34,294 nucleotides of DNA from Sphingopyxis sp. RIFCSPHIGHO2_12_FULL_65_19 (GCF_001830555.1 NZ_MIAM01000063.1:107998-142291); one strand, 5' to 3'; positions 13,205 to 20,563 are shown, numbered from the stretch's first letter. Numbers and translations are program-made. The notes: generated by a model from the letters alone, not told the origin.

Positions 13205-13345
13205 TAACTTCCAGAAGGCGAGTGTTAGACGTACGGCCGAAAGGCCCCATGTGTGGGCGGTTGGTTGGGTCTTGCTTGGGTCTCTTTGGGAAGGACAATG
13301 AGCCCTACCCACGCTGCCCCCCCCCTTCGGACCGAATCAACATGT

Positions 13346-15013
13346 TCAGGTTGGCAAAGGTGGATCCAGTAAGGGAGGGAATAAAAAATCCCGAACGGCT
13401 TTGGCGGGTATAGCACCATTATGCACCGTATAAGGAGCGTCGCTTTCTCCGGAACCACAAACTGCGATCCCTAAAATTTTACCTCGGTCATCCAGCACGG
13501 GGCCGCCGCTATTACCATAGATCACATTCTGCGAGATTCGGAACAACTCCAATCCAAGATATTGCGACTTGCCGGTGACGTGGCCAACGGCGACGTGCGC
13601 AGTGTCGCCGTCAGTGTGGTTGGGGTAGCCCGCCAACGTCACCGTGGCGCCAACTTCTGTTGAAGCATTAAAATCAAAATCGAGCGCTCGGGCCTCGATT
13701 AACGATGTAGCTAGTGCCTGATCCTTAATTCGCAGTATCGCGACATCTGCGTCAATCGAACTGCGCAAAAGCTCAACATCCAACGCCCCAAACGCCAAAT
13801 CTCGGAACGATACAGAGAGTTTTTCGACTGAGCTACCGTCGGCGTAGCAGGCCACATGGGCGTTCGTTACGATGAGGCCATCTTGTATAACAAAGCCGCT
13901 GCCCTGACGCGCAACGGCATCAGCCTTTTTGATGTCACCGCTCTCTGCCGCTACAATGCAGATCGACCGCTCAAGTTCGGCCCTCCAGTCGGTTGGAGGC
14001 TCGTATGATATCAGGCTACCAGAAGTTAATTGGTTGAATTTTTGAACCGTCTTCCAAACCGTTTCGTCGTTTTCACCACGGATATGACGCATAAATTCAA
14101 TCTTACCGCGAAGACTGAGTTCGAAGCTGCTGTTCTCCGGGCGTCCGTAATTGCTAACCCAATACTCTTGGGCCTTATCCTCCCCATATTTCTGCCACGC
14201 ATTTAAAATGGCTCGAATTTCTCGACGCAGTTCACGTCGTATATTAAGCTTCTCGTTACACATAACGCCACACACGATTTGACGATCTTGGCGAGATTTT
14301 AACCGTGTTTTGGCTGGGTTGAGTGTGAAGCCGTGTTTCGTCACTATTTGGTCCAGATCAGGGCCAGGAATGATTTTCCCAACTCCGTCTTCGTCAACGA
14401 GTTGAGCGATTTGATGTGCGAAGCGACTTTTCTGCGTGCTGAACACCATGTCATCTGCAAATCGAGTATAAAAACTCCCTGTATCGCGTCCTAGCTTCGC
14501 TAGTTCAGCATCAAGGCCGCTGCAGATCATATTCGAAAGTATGGGCGAAGTAGGGCCCCCAAAGGGAAGCTTGTTATCAAATGTGGTTAGGCACGCTATC
14601 GTTGTTGCGATGGAGTTGCTAAGCCCGTATGGCTGGGCCATTAGCCGACCTCGAACTCGCCCAAAATTAATTTGGTCAAAGAAATCCTTTATATCTACAG
14701 AAAAGATGTGCTTCCGACCAAGGTGAGTGGTGGCATTTGATCTGATGCCGCGGCCTTTTATATAAGCGAATGCACGGGAATGCGGCCGATATAGCTTTTC
14801 AAGTTCTAGCAAAAGGCGTCGCTGGATCATTTTCAAGGTCGAATGAGGAACGGCGATCTGCCGAATGACCCCATTTCGCTTTATAAACGGTCTAGTTTTA
14901 TACCTTTTCGAGTCAGGTCGATCATAAGCAAAGGATTTCATGACCTTAACATCAACCTGAATAAGTTTTGCTAAATCATCAAACGTACTTATCTGCTGCA
15001 GGGGCGCAGTCAT
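13346..15013 (-). CDS. Retron-type reverse transcriptase fused to trypsin-like protease
   Basis: A 555-residue two-domain protein. Residues about 30-330 are a reverse transcriptase: NATTH at 93-97 (the retron NAxxH element), VDIKDFF at 106-112 with the first catalytic Asp107, GGPTSPILSN at 152-161 and FADD at 185-188 with the paired catalytic Asps. VCG at 247-249 sits where retron RTs have VTG. Residues about 350-545 are a trypsin/HtrA-like serine protease with a complete triad: H386 (TNAHV), D423 (DADVAIL) and S502 (GNSGGP). No signal peptide is seen, so it should act in the cytoplasm. Retrons are anti-phage systems whose RT makes a branched DNA from an adjacent RNA. Here the fused protease would be the effector, released or activated on infection (inference). 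The base composition is clearly A+T-richer than the chromosome. Confidence 0.9.
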   Translation of the reverse strand: MTAPLQQISTFDDLAKLIQVDVKVMKSFAYDRPDSKRYKTRPFIKRNGVIRQIAVPHSTLKMIQRRLLLELEKLYRPHSRAFAYIKGRGIRSNATTHLGRKHIFSVDIKDFFDQINFGRVRGRLMAQPYGLSNSIATTIACLTTFDNKLPFGGPTSPILSNMICSGLDAELAKLGRDTGSFYTRFADDMVFSTQKSRFAHQIAQLVDEDGVGKIIPGPDLDQIVTKHGFTLNPAKTRLKSRQDRQIVCGVMCNEKLNIRRELRREIRAILNAWQKYGEDKAQEYWVSNYGRPENSSFELSLRGKIEFMRHIRGENDETVWKTVQKFNQLTSGSLISYEPPTDWRAELERSICIVAAESGDIKKADAVARQGSGFVIQDGLIVTNAHVACYADGSSVEKLSVSFRDLAFGALDVELLRSSIDADVAILRIKDQALATSLIEARALDFDFNASTEVGATVTLAGYPNHTDGDTAHVAVGHVTGKSQYLGLELFRISQNVIYGNSGGPVLDDRGKILGIAVCGSGESDAPYTVHNGAIPAKAVRDFLFPPLLDPPLPT

Positions 15014-15137
15014 ACTAGTCGAGTTCCGTTCTAACCTTTACCATGTGATGGCATTCCGATCATCTGGTCGGGATAATGTATTACATACTCCAATTACGCG
15101 CAGTATCGACGCGCACAGCAACCGAAACTCGACTAGT
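15014..15137 (-). ncRNA. Candidate retron msr-msd RNA upstream of the RT gene
   Basis: On the minus strand, ACTAGTCGAGTT (15137-15126) and AACTCGACTAGT (15025-15014) form a perfect 12-bp inverted repeat. It encloses 100 nt and ends directly at the RT start codon (15013). This is the layout of retron a1/a2 repeats around msr-msd. Inside, several short hairpins can be drawn: TGCGCG/CGCGTA, ATGT/ACAT flanked by GGA/TCC, CCGA/TCGG and TGCCAT/ATGGTA. I do not see one long msd stem, the element is short, and I cannot fix the branching G, so this is a strong candidate rather than a proven msr-msd. Confidence 0.68.
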
Positions 15138-15274
15138 CAGACACGTCTAGCGTCAAAAGGCTCAGATTCCAATCATTTCTAGTACAATGACTTCTGCACG
15201 AAAACCTCACCGTTTTATATAGTATCGTCGTTAGCTCTTCAGCAGCAGTTTGTGCGGCCCGATTCCATCGGCGT

Positions 15275-15425
15275 CCGCGAGCCGACCGAGCGAAGCCACA
15301 GACGGGTGCGGCGCTCCTGTTCACGGTCAGTCAAATAGCTGCGCTCCATTTCCTCTGCCGCCGCTGTACCATCCCCTTCAGCTCGCGCTAGTGCAGCACA
15401 TTGACGCCGGGAAGGAGCCCAACGT
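15275..15425 (-). pseudogene. Decayed XRE-type HTH regulator fragment
   Basis: This stretch is clearly homologous at the DNA level to the intact XRE gene at 17101-17319. Both share GCCACAGACGGGT, then ATAGCTGC-CTCCATT-like and CCCTTCAGCT-GCG blocks, and ACATTGACGCCG, in the same order and orientation. Here the reading frame is broken: after GVNVLH there is a stop, and the block for EQLAAGAG is partly deleted with a frameshift. No functional start or full domain remains. It documents duplication and decay of the regulator inside the island. Readings of this stretch as a gene in other frames are not supported. Confidence 0.75.
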
Positions 15426-15625
15426 CGGCCGAAGCCAAAAGACCAAGCGCAACATTTGCGACGACAACAACAGCAAGGCGAAAATTCCGTTGAACTGTTT
15501 CTACAAATAGGCGGCCGAAGTCCGTGTATGCGGACGGTGTGATGTGATCATAAAATCGCGGGAAGCCGACCAAGGGGATCGATCATAACCAATCCCAGCT
15601 TTAAAAATTCAAATAAGACGCGCGC

Positions 15626-15715
15626 GAGCGAAAAGCGGACGATGACGAAGCCCGCTGGGATGAGCGGCTTAAGACAGTCGTGAAGGCGAAACCGAGGAAG
15701 TCAGCGTCAGAGTAG
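15626..15715 (+). pseudogene. C-terminal remnant of a small plus-strand gene
   Basis: The frame ending with the TAG at 15713-15715 encodes ADDDEARWDERLKTVVKAKP and six more residues. This looks like the C-terminal tail of a small alphaproteobacterial protein (an EARWDERLKKV..KP-type end seen in short antitoxin-like or unknown proteins). No start codon with a ribosome binding site is found upstream, so the 5' part seems to have been lost. It overlaps the end of the convergent membrane protein gene by nine bases. Confidence 0.45.
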
Positions 15716-16219
15716 GTCCCATTCACGCTCAAGGCGATCCAATTCTTGCATGAGGTAGTACACCTTACCGTCCTTAACGTCACCCCGTGTAGCGACGGCA
15801 AGCCGCCCATTTTCCAAATCAGCAAGTATCTTCGGATCCAGCCGGGGCCGTATAGCGTGCCACCCCGCCTTATCGGAAAGGAAAGCAATCAGCCCATCAT
15901 GACGAGTCTGTCGATTGAACCGGGCGACTAGGTTACGACCATCAGCAATCAGCTGTCGGCGTTGAAGTTGCTTTCCTCCATCTTCTGCGGCCTCCGGCTT
16001 AGGCGCTGGCTCACTCACCGGGCTCAGCAATCTATAGAGAGCAACAGCCAGATACAGCGTGATAAGCACAAGGGGAGCGTGCCCCCATATTCCGCTGGAC
16101 AGCCATGAAGGTGCGCCCCCTACCAGAGGAGCGTCAGCTGACTTTATCGCCATGATTATCGCGCCGACCCATAGGGAAACGATCCCTAGCCAATCGAGAT
16201 TAGATTTTGGCAATGCCAC
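15707..16219 (-). CDS. Two-TM membrane protein of unknown function
   Basis: A 170-residue protein with two hydrophobic segments (about residues 11-26 and 48-65) separated by a short loop, then a charged cytoplasmic-type domain of about 95 residues (QRRQLIADGRNLVARFNRQTR onward). It has no signal peptide and no catalytic motif I recognise. The gene lies between the decayed fragments and the SEC-C gene on the same strand. A strong hairpin separates it from the SEC-C gene, so it probably has its own promoter. In defence islands two-TM proteins are often effectors, but nothing here links it firmly to the retron. Confidence 0.65.
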   Translation of the reverse strand: MALPKSNLDWLGIVSLWVGAIIMAIKSADAPLVGGAPSWLSSGIWGHAPLVLITLYLAVALYRLLSPVSEPAPKPEAAEDGGKQLQRRQLIADGRNLVARFNRQTRHDGLIAFLSDKAGWHAIRPRLDPKILADLENGRLAVATRGDVKDGKVYYLMQELDRLEREWDLL

Positions 16220-16290
16220 CCCTTTAGTTCCTCCAGAAAATCATAGTGGAGGCAGCGCGTGTTTTCAATCTGTACAATCGCTAATCAATA

Positions 16291-16320
16291 GCCCCGCCAA
16301 GCGTGGAAGCTTGACGGGGC
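16291..16320 (-). terminator. Hairpin downstream of the SEC-C gene
   Basis: GCCCCG-C-CAAGC pairs with GCTTG-A-CGGGGC (11 pairs, one mismatch, 6-nt loop). It lies between the SEC-C gene end (16406) and the next minus-strand gene start (16219). The T-tract is weak on either side. Confidence 0.5.
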
Positions 16321-16405
16321 GTATCCTCTCCTCGGGTCGCATGAGAATCAGACGGATTTTGAATAACGTCGGCGGGTTAATCGCCGATGAAGGGGACACA
16401 TCCCG

Positions 16406-17017
16406 CTAGTTGAGCCCACAGCACTTCTTGTATTTCTTGCCCGAACCACAAGGACAAGGATCGTTTCTCCCGACTTTGGAGCGGTTCTCGTCGTTTTTCA
16501 GTCGCCATTCGTGAAGCAGTTCAACCCAAGTGGAAAGCCGTTCGACCGCCTCACTTCGACTGTCTGCCGCCGCGGTTACGGTGCTTCTGTTGTCGGATAG
16601 CTCGGTAATTCCAGCCAGAGCGCCCTTGACTGCCGCGTCGTCGCTTGCCCGAATACGGTTCCAGCCGATCGGCGACAGTTTCATGGCTTGGACGAAGCCG
16701 TCGATCCAAAGCTCCCACAGCGTATCACCGTTGCGCCTATCGACATCAAGGACTGGTCCATATGCACCGGGCCGTGAGAGGTCGCCCAGAATGCCGTTGT
16801 AGTGGCGCATAAGCAGATCAAGGAAGCCCTGCATCTCTTCCATGCTGTCGAACTTGGGCGGCGCGTCTCCCCATACCTTTTTGAGCCATTTCGATTGCGG
16901 CACAAGGTCGGGACTGACGATAATGCCCGTCAGATAGCCATCCAGTTCGGACAGCAACATGCCTTCATCGAACTGGTGGAGCAGAATGTGATCGAGCTGA
17001 TCGAGATAATCTTGCAT
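16406..17017 (-). CDS. UPF0149/YecA-like protein with C-terminal SEC-C zinc motif
   Basis: A 203-residue protein. The N-terminal and central part ([19 protein letters not shown], then an [19 protein letters not shown] block) matches the YecA/UPF0149 fold. The last 20 residues carry the SEC-C zinc-binding motif ([18 protein letters not shown]), also found at the SecA C-terminus. YecA-type proteins bind metal and, in enterobacteria, ribosomes or SecA-related partners. The role here is unknown. The start at 17017 was chosen over 17053 because the extra 12 codons are Arg-rich and unlike the family. There is no sign that it belongs to the neighbouring systems. Confidence 0.82.
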   Translation of the reverse strand: MQDYLDQLDHILLHQFDEGMLLSELDGYLTGIIVSPDLVPQSKWLKKVWGDAPPKFDSMEEMQGFLDLLMRHYNGILGDLSRPGAYGPVLDVDRRNGDTLWELWIDGFVQAMKLSPIGWNRIRASDDAAVKGALAGITELSDNRSTVTAAADSRSEAVERLSTWVELLHEWRLKNDENRSKVGRNDPCPCGSGKKYKKCCGLN

Positions 17018-17065
17018 CCCGCCCGCATACCGTTGTCGGGCGCGCAAAACCAACCACCTTATTTA

Positions 17066-17091
17066 GAAGGAGAACAAAACATGAACATATA
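17066..17091 (+). other. Orphan ribosome binding site and three-codon frame
   Basis: On the plus strand AAGGAGA (17066-17072) is followed 8 nt later by ATG AAC ATA TAG. This is a near-ideal start region leading into an immediate stop. It probably marks the 5' end of a gene truncated by a rearrangement at the junction with the XRE gene. A leader minicistron is less likely, because the downstream gene is on the other strand. Confidence 0.4.
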
Positions 17092-17100
17092 GGCCACTGA

Positions 17101-17319
17101 CTAAATGGTTAGGTCATTTGAAAGCAAAAGATGTGGCTCAATGCCGAGCGCATCTGCAATCCTGCCTAATGCAGCCACAGACGGGTTCCGCGTACCCCTT
17201 TCGAGGTCGCTGACATAGCTGCATTCCATCCCCGCCCCCGCCGCTAGCTGTTCCTGGGTCATGCCCTTCAGCTTGCGTTGGTGCCGAACATTGACGCCGA
17301 GAAGCCGAACCACATCCAT
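17101..17319 (-). CDS. XRE-family HTH regulator (72 aa)
   Basis: A single Cro/C1-type helix-turn-helix domain covering almost the whole protein: NVRHQRKLKGMTQEQLAAGA followed by the recognition helix in GMECSYVSDLERGTRNPSV. Such small repressors control mobile elements, restriction-modification or toxin genes. It is the last of three minus-strand genes (17779 to 17101) with short gaps. A decayed relative lies at 15275-15425. Its own target is not known, but the divergent promoter at 17780-17925 is a natural candidate. Confidence 0.88.
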   Translation of the reverse strand: MDVVRLLGVNVRHQRKLKGMTQEQLAAGAGMECSYVSDLERGTRNPSVAALGRIADALGIEPHLLLSNDLTI

Positions 17320-17344
17320 GCGCCGATGTGGACGGTCGACGCGG

Positions 17345-17527
17345 TTACTCGGAAGACGCTTTTGGATCGGTCAGAGAAATCAAATGTTCCGCGTGGCTAA
17401 TCACTTGGTGCAACCGTTTGGCAACTTGCTTTCTCGGACCTTTCGGCATTGCTCTGATAGATTCTCGCCTTTCGCGAGCAGCTTCCTTCGCGTCTTCTGT
17501 CGGCTGTTCGTCTAGATTCTGCATCAT
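17345..17527 (-). CDS. Small charged protein between two XRE genes
   Basis: A 60-residue, strongly charged helical protein (EDAKEAARERRESIRAMPKG, then VAKRLHQVISHAEHLISL). It sits in the same strand and spacing pattern as the two XRE genes (48 nt after one, 25 nt before the other), which supports it being translated as part of a three-gene operon. Two ATGs are adjacent at 17527 and 17524, with a modest AGAAAG upstream. I do not recognise it. Confidence 0.5.
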   Translation of the reverse strand: MMQNLDEQPTEDAKEAARERRESIRAMPKGPRKQVAKRLHQVISHAEHLISLTDPKASSE

Positions 17528-17575
17528 ATCAATCTTTCTGCGCCCTCGGATATATCGATTCCCAACCGAGAGCGT

Positions 17576-17779
17576 CTAATCGAGCAGTTCGCCAAGAGGG
17601 CAGCTTAGGGCTGACGCGATCCGCTCAATCACGGTGATCGTGGGGTTTTTTACCACCCGCTCAATGCCACTAATGTAGGTCCGATCAAGCTCTGCTTCAT
17701 CGGCAAGAGCTTCCTGCGACCAACCGCGCTCTTTGCGCAGCCGCTTCATGTTTACAGCCAATCTTTGCCGAACGTCCAT
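17576..17779 (-). CDS. XRE-family HTH regulator (67 aa)
   Basis: A compact Cro/C1-type HTH protein: NMKRLRKERGWSQEALADEA, then the recognition helix in LDRTYISGIERVVKNPTI and a short C-terminal helix (ALSCPLGELLD). It is the first gene of the three-gene minus-strand operon and is divergent from the lipoprotein gene at 17926, with a 146-bp shared control region. It most likely represses this divergent promoter pair. It is only distantly similar to the XRE protein at 17101-17319. Confidence 0.88.
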   Translation of the reverse strand: MDVRQRLAVNMKRLRKERGWSQEALADEAELDRTYISGIERVVKNPTITVIERIASALSCPLGELLD

Positions 17780-17925
17780 CTTCTAGGATGGGCCAGAATG
17801 TTGCCGATCGGACCACGGACTATGAATCTCATTTTTACTAGCCTTGGCCAAAGCCGTCGGTAACGTGTGCCGCCGGTGATGGCTTCATCACGCCCAAGAT
17901 CGGGTATCACCAAGAGGAGAAGAGT

Positions 17926-18411
17926 ATGATTATCAAACTGAAGCCCGCGCTGTTGGCGCTTCTGCTGTCCGCCGGTCTGGCCGCCTGCGATGGCACCAAC
18001 GATAGCGCTGCGCCCGCCGTCACCAGGAAAGCCGAAGGCGTGGAGATCACGCTGAAAGATATTGAGGTGAGCCACGATGTAGGTTCGATGGGGATGGTAC
18101 CAACCGCTCCTGACGGGGCCACCTATGTCCATGTCACTTATGCGCTGAAGAACGTTTCCGCCGATGCACTTCCGTTTGAAAAGTGGCCCCAGCCACGCCT
18201 AGTCGATCCCGCCGGTCATAAGTTCGAGCCGGAAATCGTTGCATCGACGACGCTGTCCGCAGCATCCAACTCTAGCTGGTTTGAAAATCTCAACCCGAAC
18301 CTGAGCACGGACGCGCACCTTGTGTGGAAGGTCGACGAGAAGTCGTTCGACCGCGCGACCTGGACACTTACGTTCCTGTCCAAACCCGCCGTCATTTTCC
18401 CGCTCAAATGA
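17926..18411 (+). CDS. Lipoprotein with DUF4352-like immunoglobulin-type domain
   Basis: A 161-residue predicted lipoprotein. The signal peptide ends in LSAGLAAC with the lipidated Cys21. The mature part (residues about 35-160) has the alternating-strand pattern of DUF4352/telokin-like domains: VEITLKDIEV at 38-47, YVHVTYALKN at 67-76, then WTLTFLSKP near the end. The start has a good ribosome binding site (AGGAG). Its stop overlaps the next ATG (ATGA), so it is translationally coupled to the DUF4230-like gene. It should be anchored in a membrane facing the periplasm. The function is unknown. Confidence 0.8.
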   Translation: MIIKLKPALLALLLSAGLAACDGTNDSAAPAVTRKAEGVEITLKDIEVSHDVGSMGMVPTAPDGATYVHVTYALKNVSADALPFEKWPQPRLVDPAGHKFEPEIVASTTLSAASNSSWFENLNPNLSTDAHLVWKVDEKSFDRATWTLTFLSKPAVIFPLK

Positions 18412-19040
18412 TAGAACGCCGCACAATCGGACTTCTCGCCGCAACACACGTCGTCGCCTTCGGTGTCGGTTACGTCGCCGCGCCGAAGGCACTGCTGGAC
18501 AGGGAGGTCAAGCACACCGGCTTCTTCACGGTTGACACCACCAAGGTTCTCGCAACGACCGTCGAAAGCCTGCGGGAAGAGAACAAGCTGCTGGTTTACT
18601 CGTACAAGGGCACGGCCACGGTCCAAGCCGGTCGCACCGTTCTCTGGCTCTTTGGTGGCGAGCAAGAGCTGATCGTTCCGGCGGTCGTGACTTACTATCT
18701 GGACCTGTCCAATCTCAGCCTTGCCGACGTTAGGTATGATGAGAGGGCGAAGCTGGTGACTGTGAAGCTGCCCAAGGTGACGCTGGGCGACATTGCGTTT
18801 CAGCCGGAGAACGCGACCACAATAAACGGCGGCATATACACCTTCTCGGATGAGCAGGTCGAAGCGTTGCGGAAGGCAAATTATAAAAATGCGCGGCGGG
18901 CGCTGATCGCGCAAGCGCAACAACCGGGCTTGCTCAACGCGGCGAAGCGTCAGGCTCGGACCAATGTCGAAAACTACTTTACTATCCCGCTACGCATTGC
19001 GGGGATGCCTGACGTGAAGGTGGCGGCGACCTTCGACTAG
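18408..19040 (+). CDS. DUF4230-like membrane-anchored protein
   Basis: A 210-residue protein with an N-terminal hydrophobic anchor (about residues 8-27). A domain follows with the DUF4230 pattern: ESLREENKLLVYSYKGTATV, ELIVPAVVTYYLDLSNL, and VTVKLPKVTLGDIAFQPENA. The C-terminal helices (ARRALIAQAQQPGLLNAAKR) then lead to a final strand. DUF4230 proteins are membrane-anchored and of unknown role. The ATG overlaps the upstream lipoprotein stop (ATGA), so the two form a coupled pair and may form one envelope complex (inference). A terminator-like hairpin follows at 19065-19096. Confidence 0.82.
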   Translation: MIERRTIGLLAATHVVAFGVGYVAAPKALLDREVKHTGFFTVDTTKVLATTVESLREENKLLVYSYKGTATVQAGRTVLWLFGGEQELIVPAVVTYYLDLSNLSLADVRYDERAKLVTVKLPKVTLGDIAFQPENATTINGGIYTFSDEQVEALRKANYKNARRALIAQAQQPGLLNAAKRQARTNVENYFTIPLRIAGMPDVKVAATFD

Positions 19041-19064
19041 CAAACCCCAACAACATCATCAACC

Positions 19065-19096
19065 AAAGGCCTCGGGAGAAATCTCGGGGCCTTTTG
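19065..19096 (+). terminator. Terminator-like hairpin 18 nt before the next start
   Basis: AAAGGCC pairs with GGCCTTT around a 16-nt inner region that itself can form GAG/CTC, followed by TTTTGC. An A/C-rich, G-poor linker precedes it. It can end the DUF4230 transcript, but it also lies only 18 nt before the ATG at 19114, so that gene must be transcribed through it. Confidence 0.75.
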
Positions 19097-19113
19097 CATT
19101 GAAGGACACTTAC

Positions 19114-19512
19114 ATGATTTCAATTCGAAGCTGGGCCGAAATGACCCGCGCGCTGGCGTCACCAATCGACGCTGACCTGATACGGCTGTTGGCGCTGAGG
19201 CGCGAACAGTTGCTCGAACAGGAAGGGTACGATCTGGGCGAGCTTGCCCATTTTATCGTGGCCGAGCCGGGCGATGCGCTCGCCGCGATCGAGGTAGCGG
19301 CGGGGATTCCGCTTGCCACGAATATGATTGACGGCAGCAAGCAGGGCGAGCCCGGCTTCACCGCCAGTTTCGAATATGTCGAGCGCCACAGCGGCGCTTG
19401 GTTCGAGGCGGTGACCATTGTCAGTGACGACGGCTTCGGACTTGTGCTGCTCGTTCCCGATCGGCCGGACATAGACCCAGCCTTGCTTGGACTGGTTCGC
19501 GACCACGCCTGA
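19114..19512 (+). CDS. Island cassette protein A (paralogue of the 19595 gene)
   Basis: A 132-residue acidic protein of unknown function. It is related to the next gene product: both share an RLLAxR block, a DL-EL/YTEYLxV stretch, a Gly-Asp pair, GEPGF, a (H)xGxWFE motif and a C-terminal RxHA tail. The in-frame TTG at 19099 is discounted, because GAAGGA lies at a proper distance (7 nt) before the ATG at 19114. No signal peptide or TM segment is seen. A terminator-like hairpin sits directly before its ribosome binding site. It may be an immunity-like or regulatory small protein, but there is no evidence for a specific role. Confidence 0.72.
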   Translation: MISIRSWAEMTRALASPIDADLIRLLALRREQLLEQEGYDLGELAHFIVAEPGDALAAIEVAAGIPLATNMIDGSKQGEPGFTASFEYVERHSGAWFEAVTIVSDDGFGLVLLVPDRPDIDPALLGLVRDHA

Positions 19513-19540
19513 CACCAACCACCAACGCCAACAACCACAA

Positions 19541-19575
19541 GCGTCCAGGGATCACCCCTTGGCGCTATTTTTTTT
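19541..19575 (+). terminator. Terminator-like hairpin 19 nt before the next start
   Basis: GCG-T-CCA-GGG pairs with CCC-T-TGG-CGC (nine pairs with bulged T residues), followed by a run of eight T. It is preceded by the same kind of A/C-rich linker as at 19041-19064. It lies 19 nt before the preferred ATG at 19595. Confidence 0.78.
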
Positions 19576-19594
19576 GCCTGAAAGGAATATGTCC

Positions 19595-19975
19595 ATGCTG
19601 CATTTTTACGATCGCGCCGGTTTTGCGCGTGCGCTGACTCTTGACCTCGAACCGAACCTTCATCGCCTTCTCGCCGAGCGCATTGGGGCGCTGAGTGAAG
19701 ACCTAGTTGACTACACCGAATATCTCGTCGTCCACCGGGGTGACACCGAAGCCGACATCATCCGACACATTGGGCTGTCACCGCTGATTGAACCGATGGA
19801 CAGCATCCGGTTTGGCGAACCTGGGTTCCGTCAGCACTGGGACTGGCTCGCAAAGCACGATGGCTGGTTCGAGTTGATTTTCACGTTCGGCAGCACCTTT
19901 GCCTACGTACTTTTCATCGAGAATGATGGGCGCACGCGAACCGAAATCCTCGAAATGTGCAGGCATCATGCCTGA
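19595..19975 (+). CDS. Island cassette protein B (paralogue of the 19114 gene)
   Basis: A 126-residue protein that aligns over its length with the product of 19114-19512: HRLLAERIGAL, the DYTEYLVV block, RFGEPGF, KHDGWFEL and the final CRHHA correspond to the same positions there. This looks like an in-tandem duplication followed by divergence. The start at 19595 is preferred because AAAGGA lies 8 nt upstream. The ATG at 19589 would be only 2 nt from it. It has no TM segment or signal peptide. I do not recognise the family. Confidence 0.72.
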   Translation: MLHFYDRAGFARALTLDLEPNLHRLLAERIGALSEDLVDYTEYLVVHRGDTEADIIRHIGLSPLIEPMDSIRFGEPGFRQHWDWLAKHDGWFELIFTFGSTFAYVLFIENDGRTRTEILEMCRHHA

Positions 19976-20107
19976 GGCCTTGAAATCTCTTATGCCACGC
20001 CTATTTCAGTCCTCGCGCTGTCTACTGGCTCGCTCCGGCGACCTCTACCTTTGACAACACACCTACGGCATCAGCCCCCAGCGCGAATCGATCTTTGATC
20101 GTTTGTC

Positions 20108-20131
20108 TTCGAGCAACAGTCTCGAATTTTT
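20108..20131 (+). terminator. Terminator-like hairpin 11 nt before the next start
   Basis: TTCGAG pairs perfectly with CTCGAA around the loop CAACAGT and is followed by TTTTT. The ATG at 20143 follows after only 11 nt that also contain the ribosome binding site. The 160-bp gap before it (19976-20107) also holds a CGATC/GATCG inverted repeat. Confidence 0.72.
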
Positions 20132-20142
20132 AGGTGTTAAAC

Positions 20143-20469
20143 ATGCATACAAATCACATCGATTACGTGCGACGGCGCTTGGCCGCCGCGTCGGGCGCTA
20201 TTGAGTTTGAACCCGATGTAATGATGGACTTGAGCGAGCTTGAGTTTGAGTCACTTCCCGTGGTGCTGGCCGCCCTGATCGGTCGCGGAAATCAAGATAA
20301 TGACAGCATTCGGCATTTCCTCACCACCCGAGATTGCCCTTACGAATGGGACATCATCGAGTTTGTTCTCGATCACTTCGAAGGCAAAAATCTGAAGTTC
20401 TGCCTTTGGTCGGTCGACAAGGCCGGAAACTACAGCCTGATCCTTAAGCAGTGGTCCAAATATGACTGA
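20143..20469 (+). CDS. Small island protein of unknown function
   Basis: A 108-residue acidic protein with no TM segment (MHTNHIDYVRRRLAAASGAI at the N-terminus, then an acidic DLSELEFESLP helix and a C-terminal KFCLWSVDKAGNYSLIL strand pair). The ATG at 20143 has AGG 9 nt upstream. The in-frame GTG at 20134 is too close to the hairpin. It follows the two paralogous cassette genes with the same hairpin-before-start layout, but I see no convincing sequence similarity to them. A strong terminator follows at 20524-20563. Confidence 0.65.
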   Translation: MHTNHIDYVRRRLAAASGAIEFEPDVMMDLSELEFESLPVVLAALIGRGNQDNDSIRHFLTTRDCPYEWDIIEFVLDHFEGKNLKFCLWSVDKAGNYSLILKQWSKYD

Positions 20470-20523
20470 TGCCGTGTGCACGCCGTGCGGCGTAGGGCCG
20501 AAAAGCTGATTTCTGAAAACTGC

Positions 20524-20563
20524 CCCGTCGTCGACCGGTCTCCCCCGGTCGGCGGCGGCTTTT
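20524..20563 (+). terminator. Strong intrinsic terminator
   Basis: A G+C-rich stem of about 13 pairs (CGTCGTCGACCGG with CCGGTCGGCGGCGG, including two G-T wobbles) is followed by TTTT. It ends the small-gene run. The next gene starts about 100 nt later, leaving room for a separate promoter. Confidence 0.8.

Noticed and set aside
15250-15510. An 86-codon plus-strand frame
   Set aside because: It is antisense to the decayed XRE fragment and has no ribosome binding site or domain pattern.
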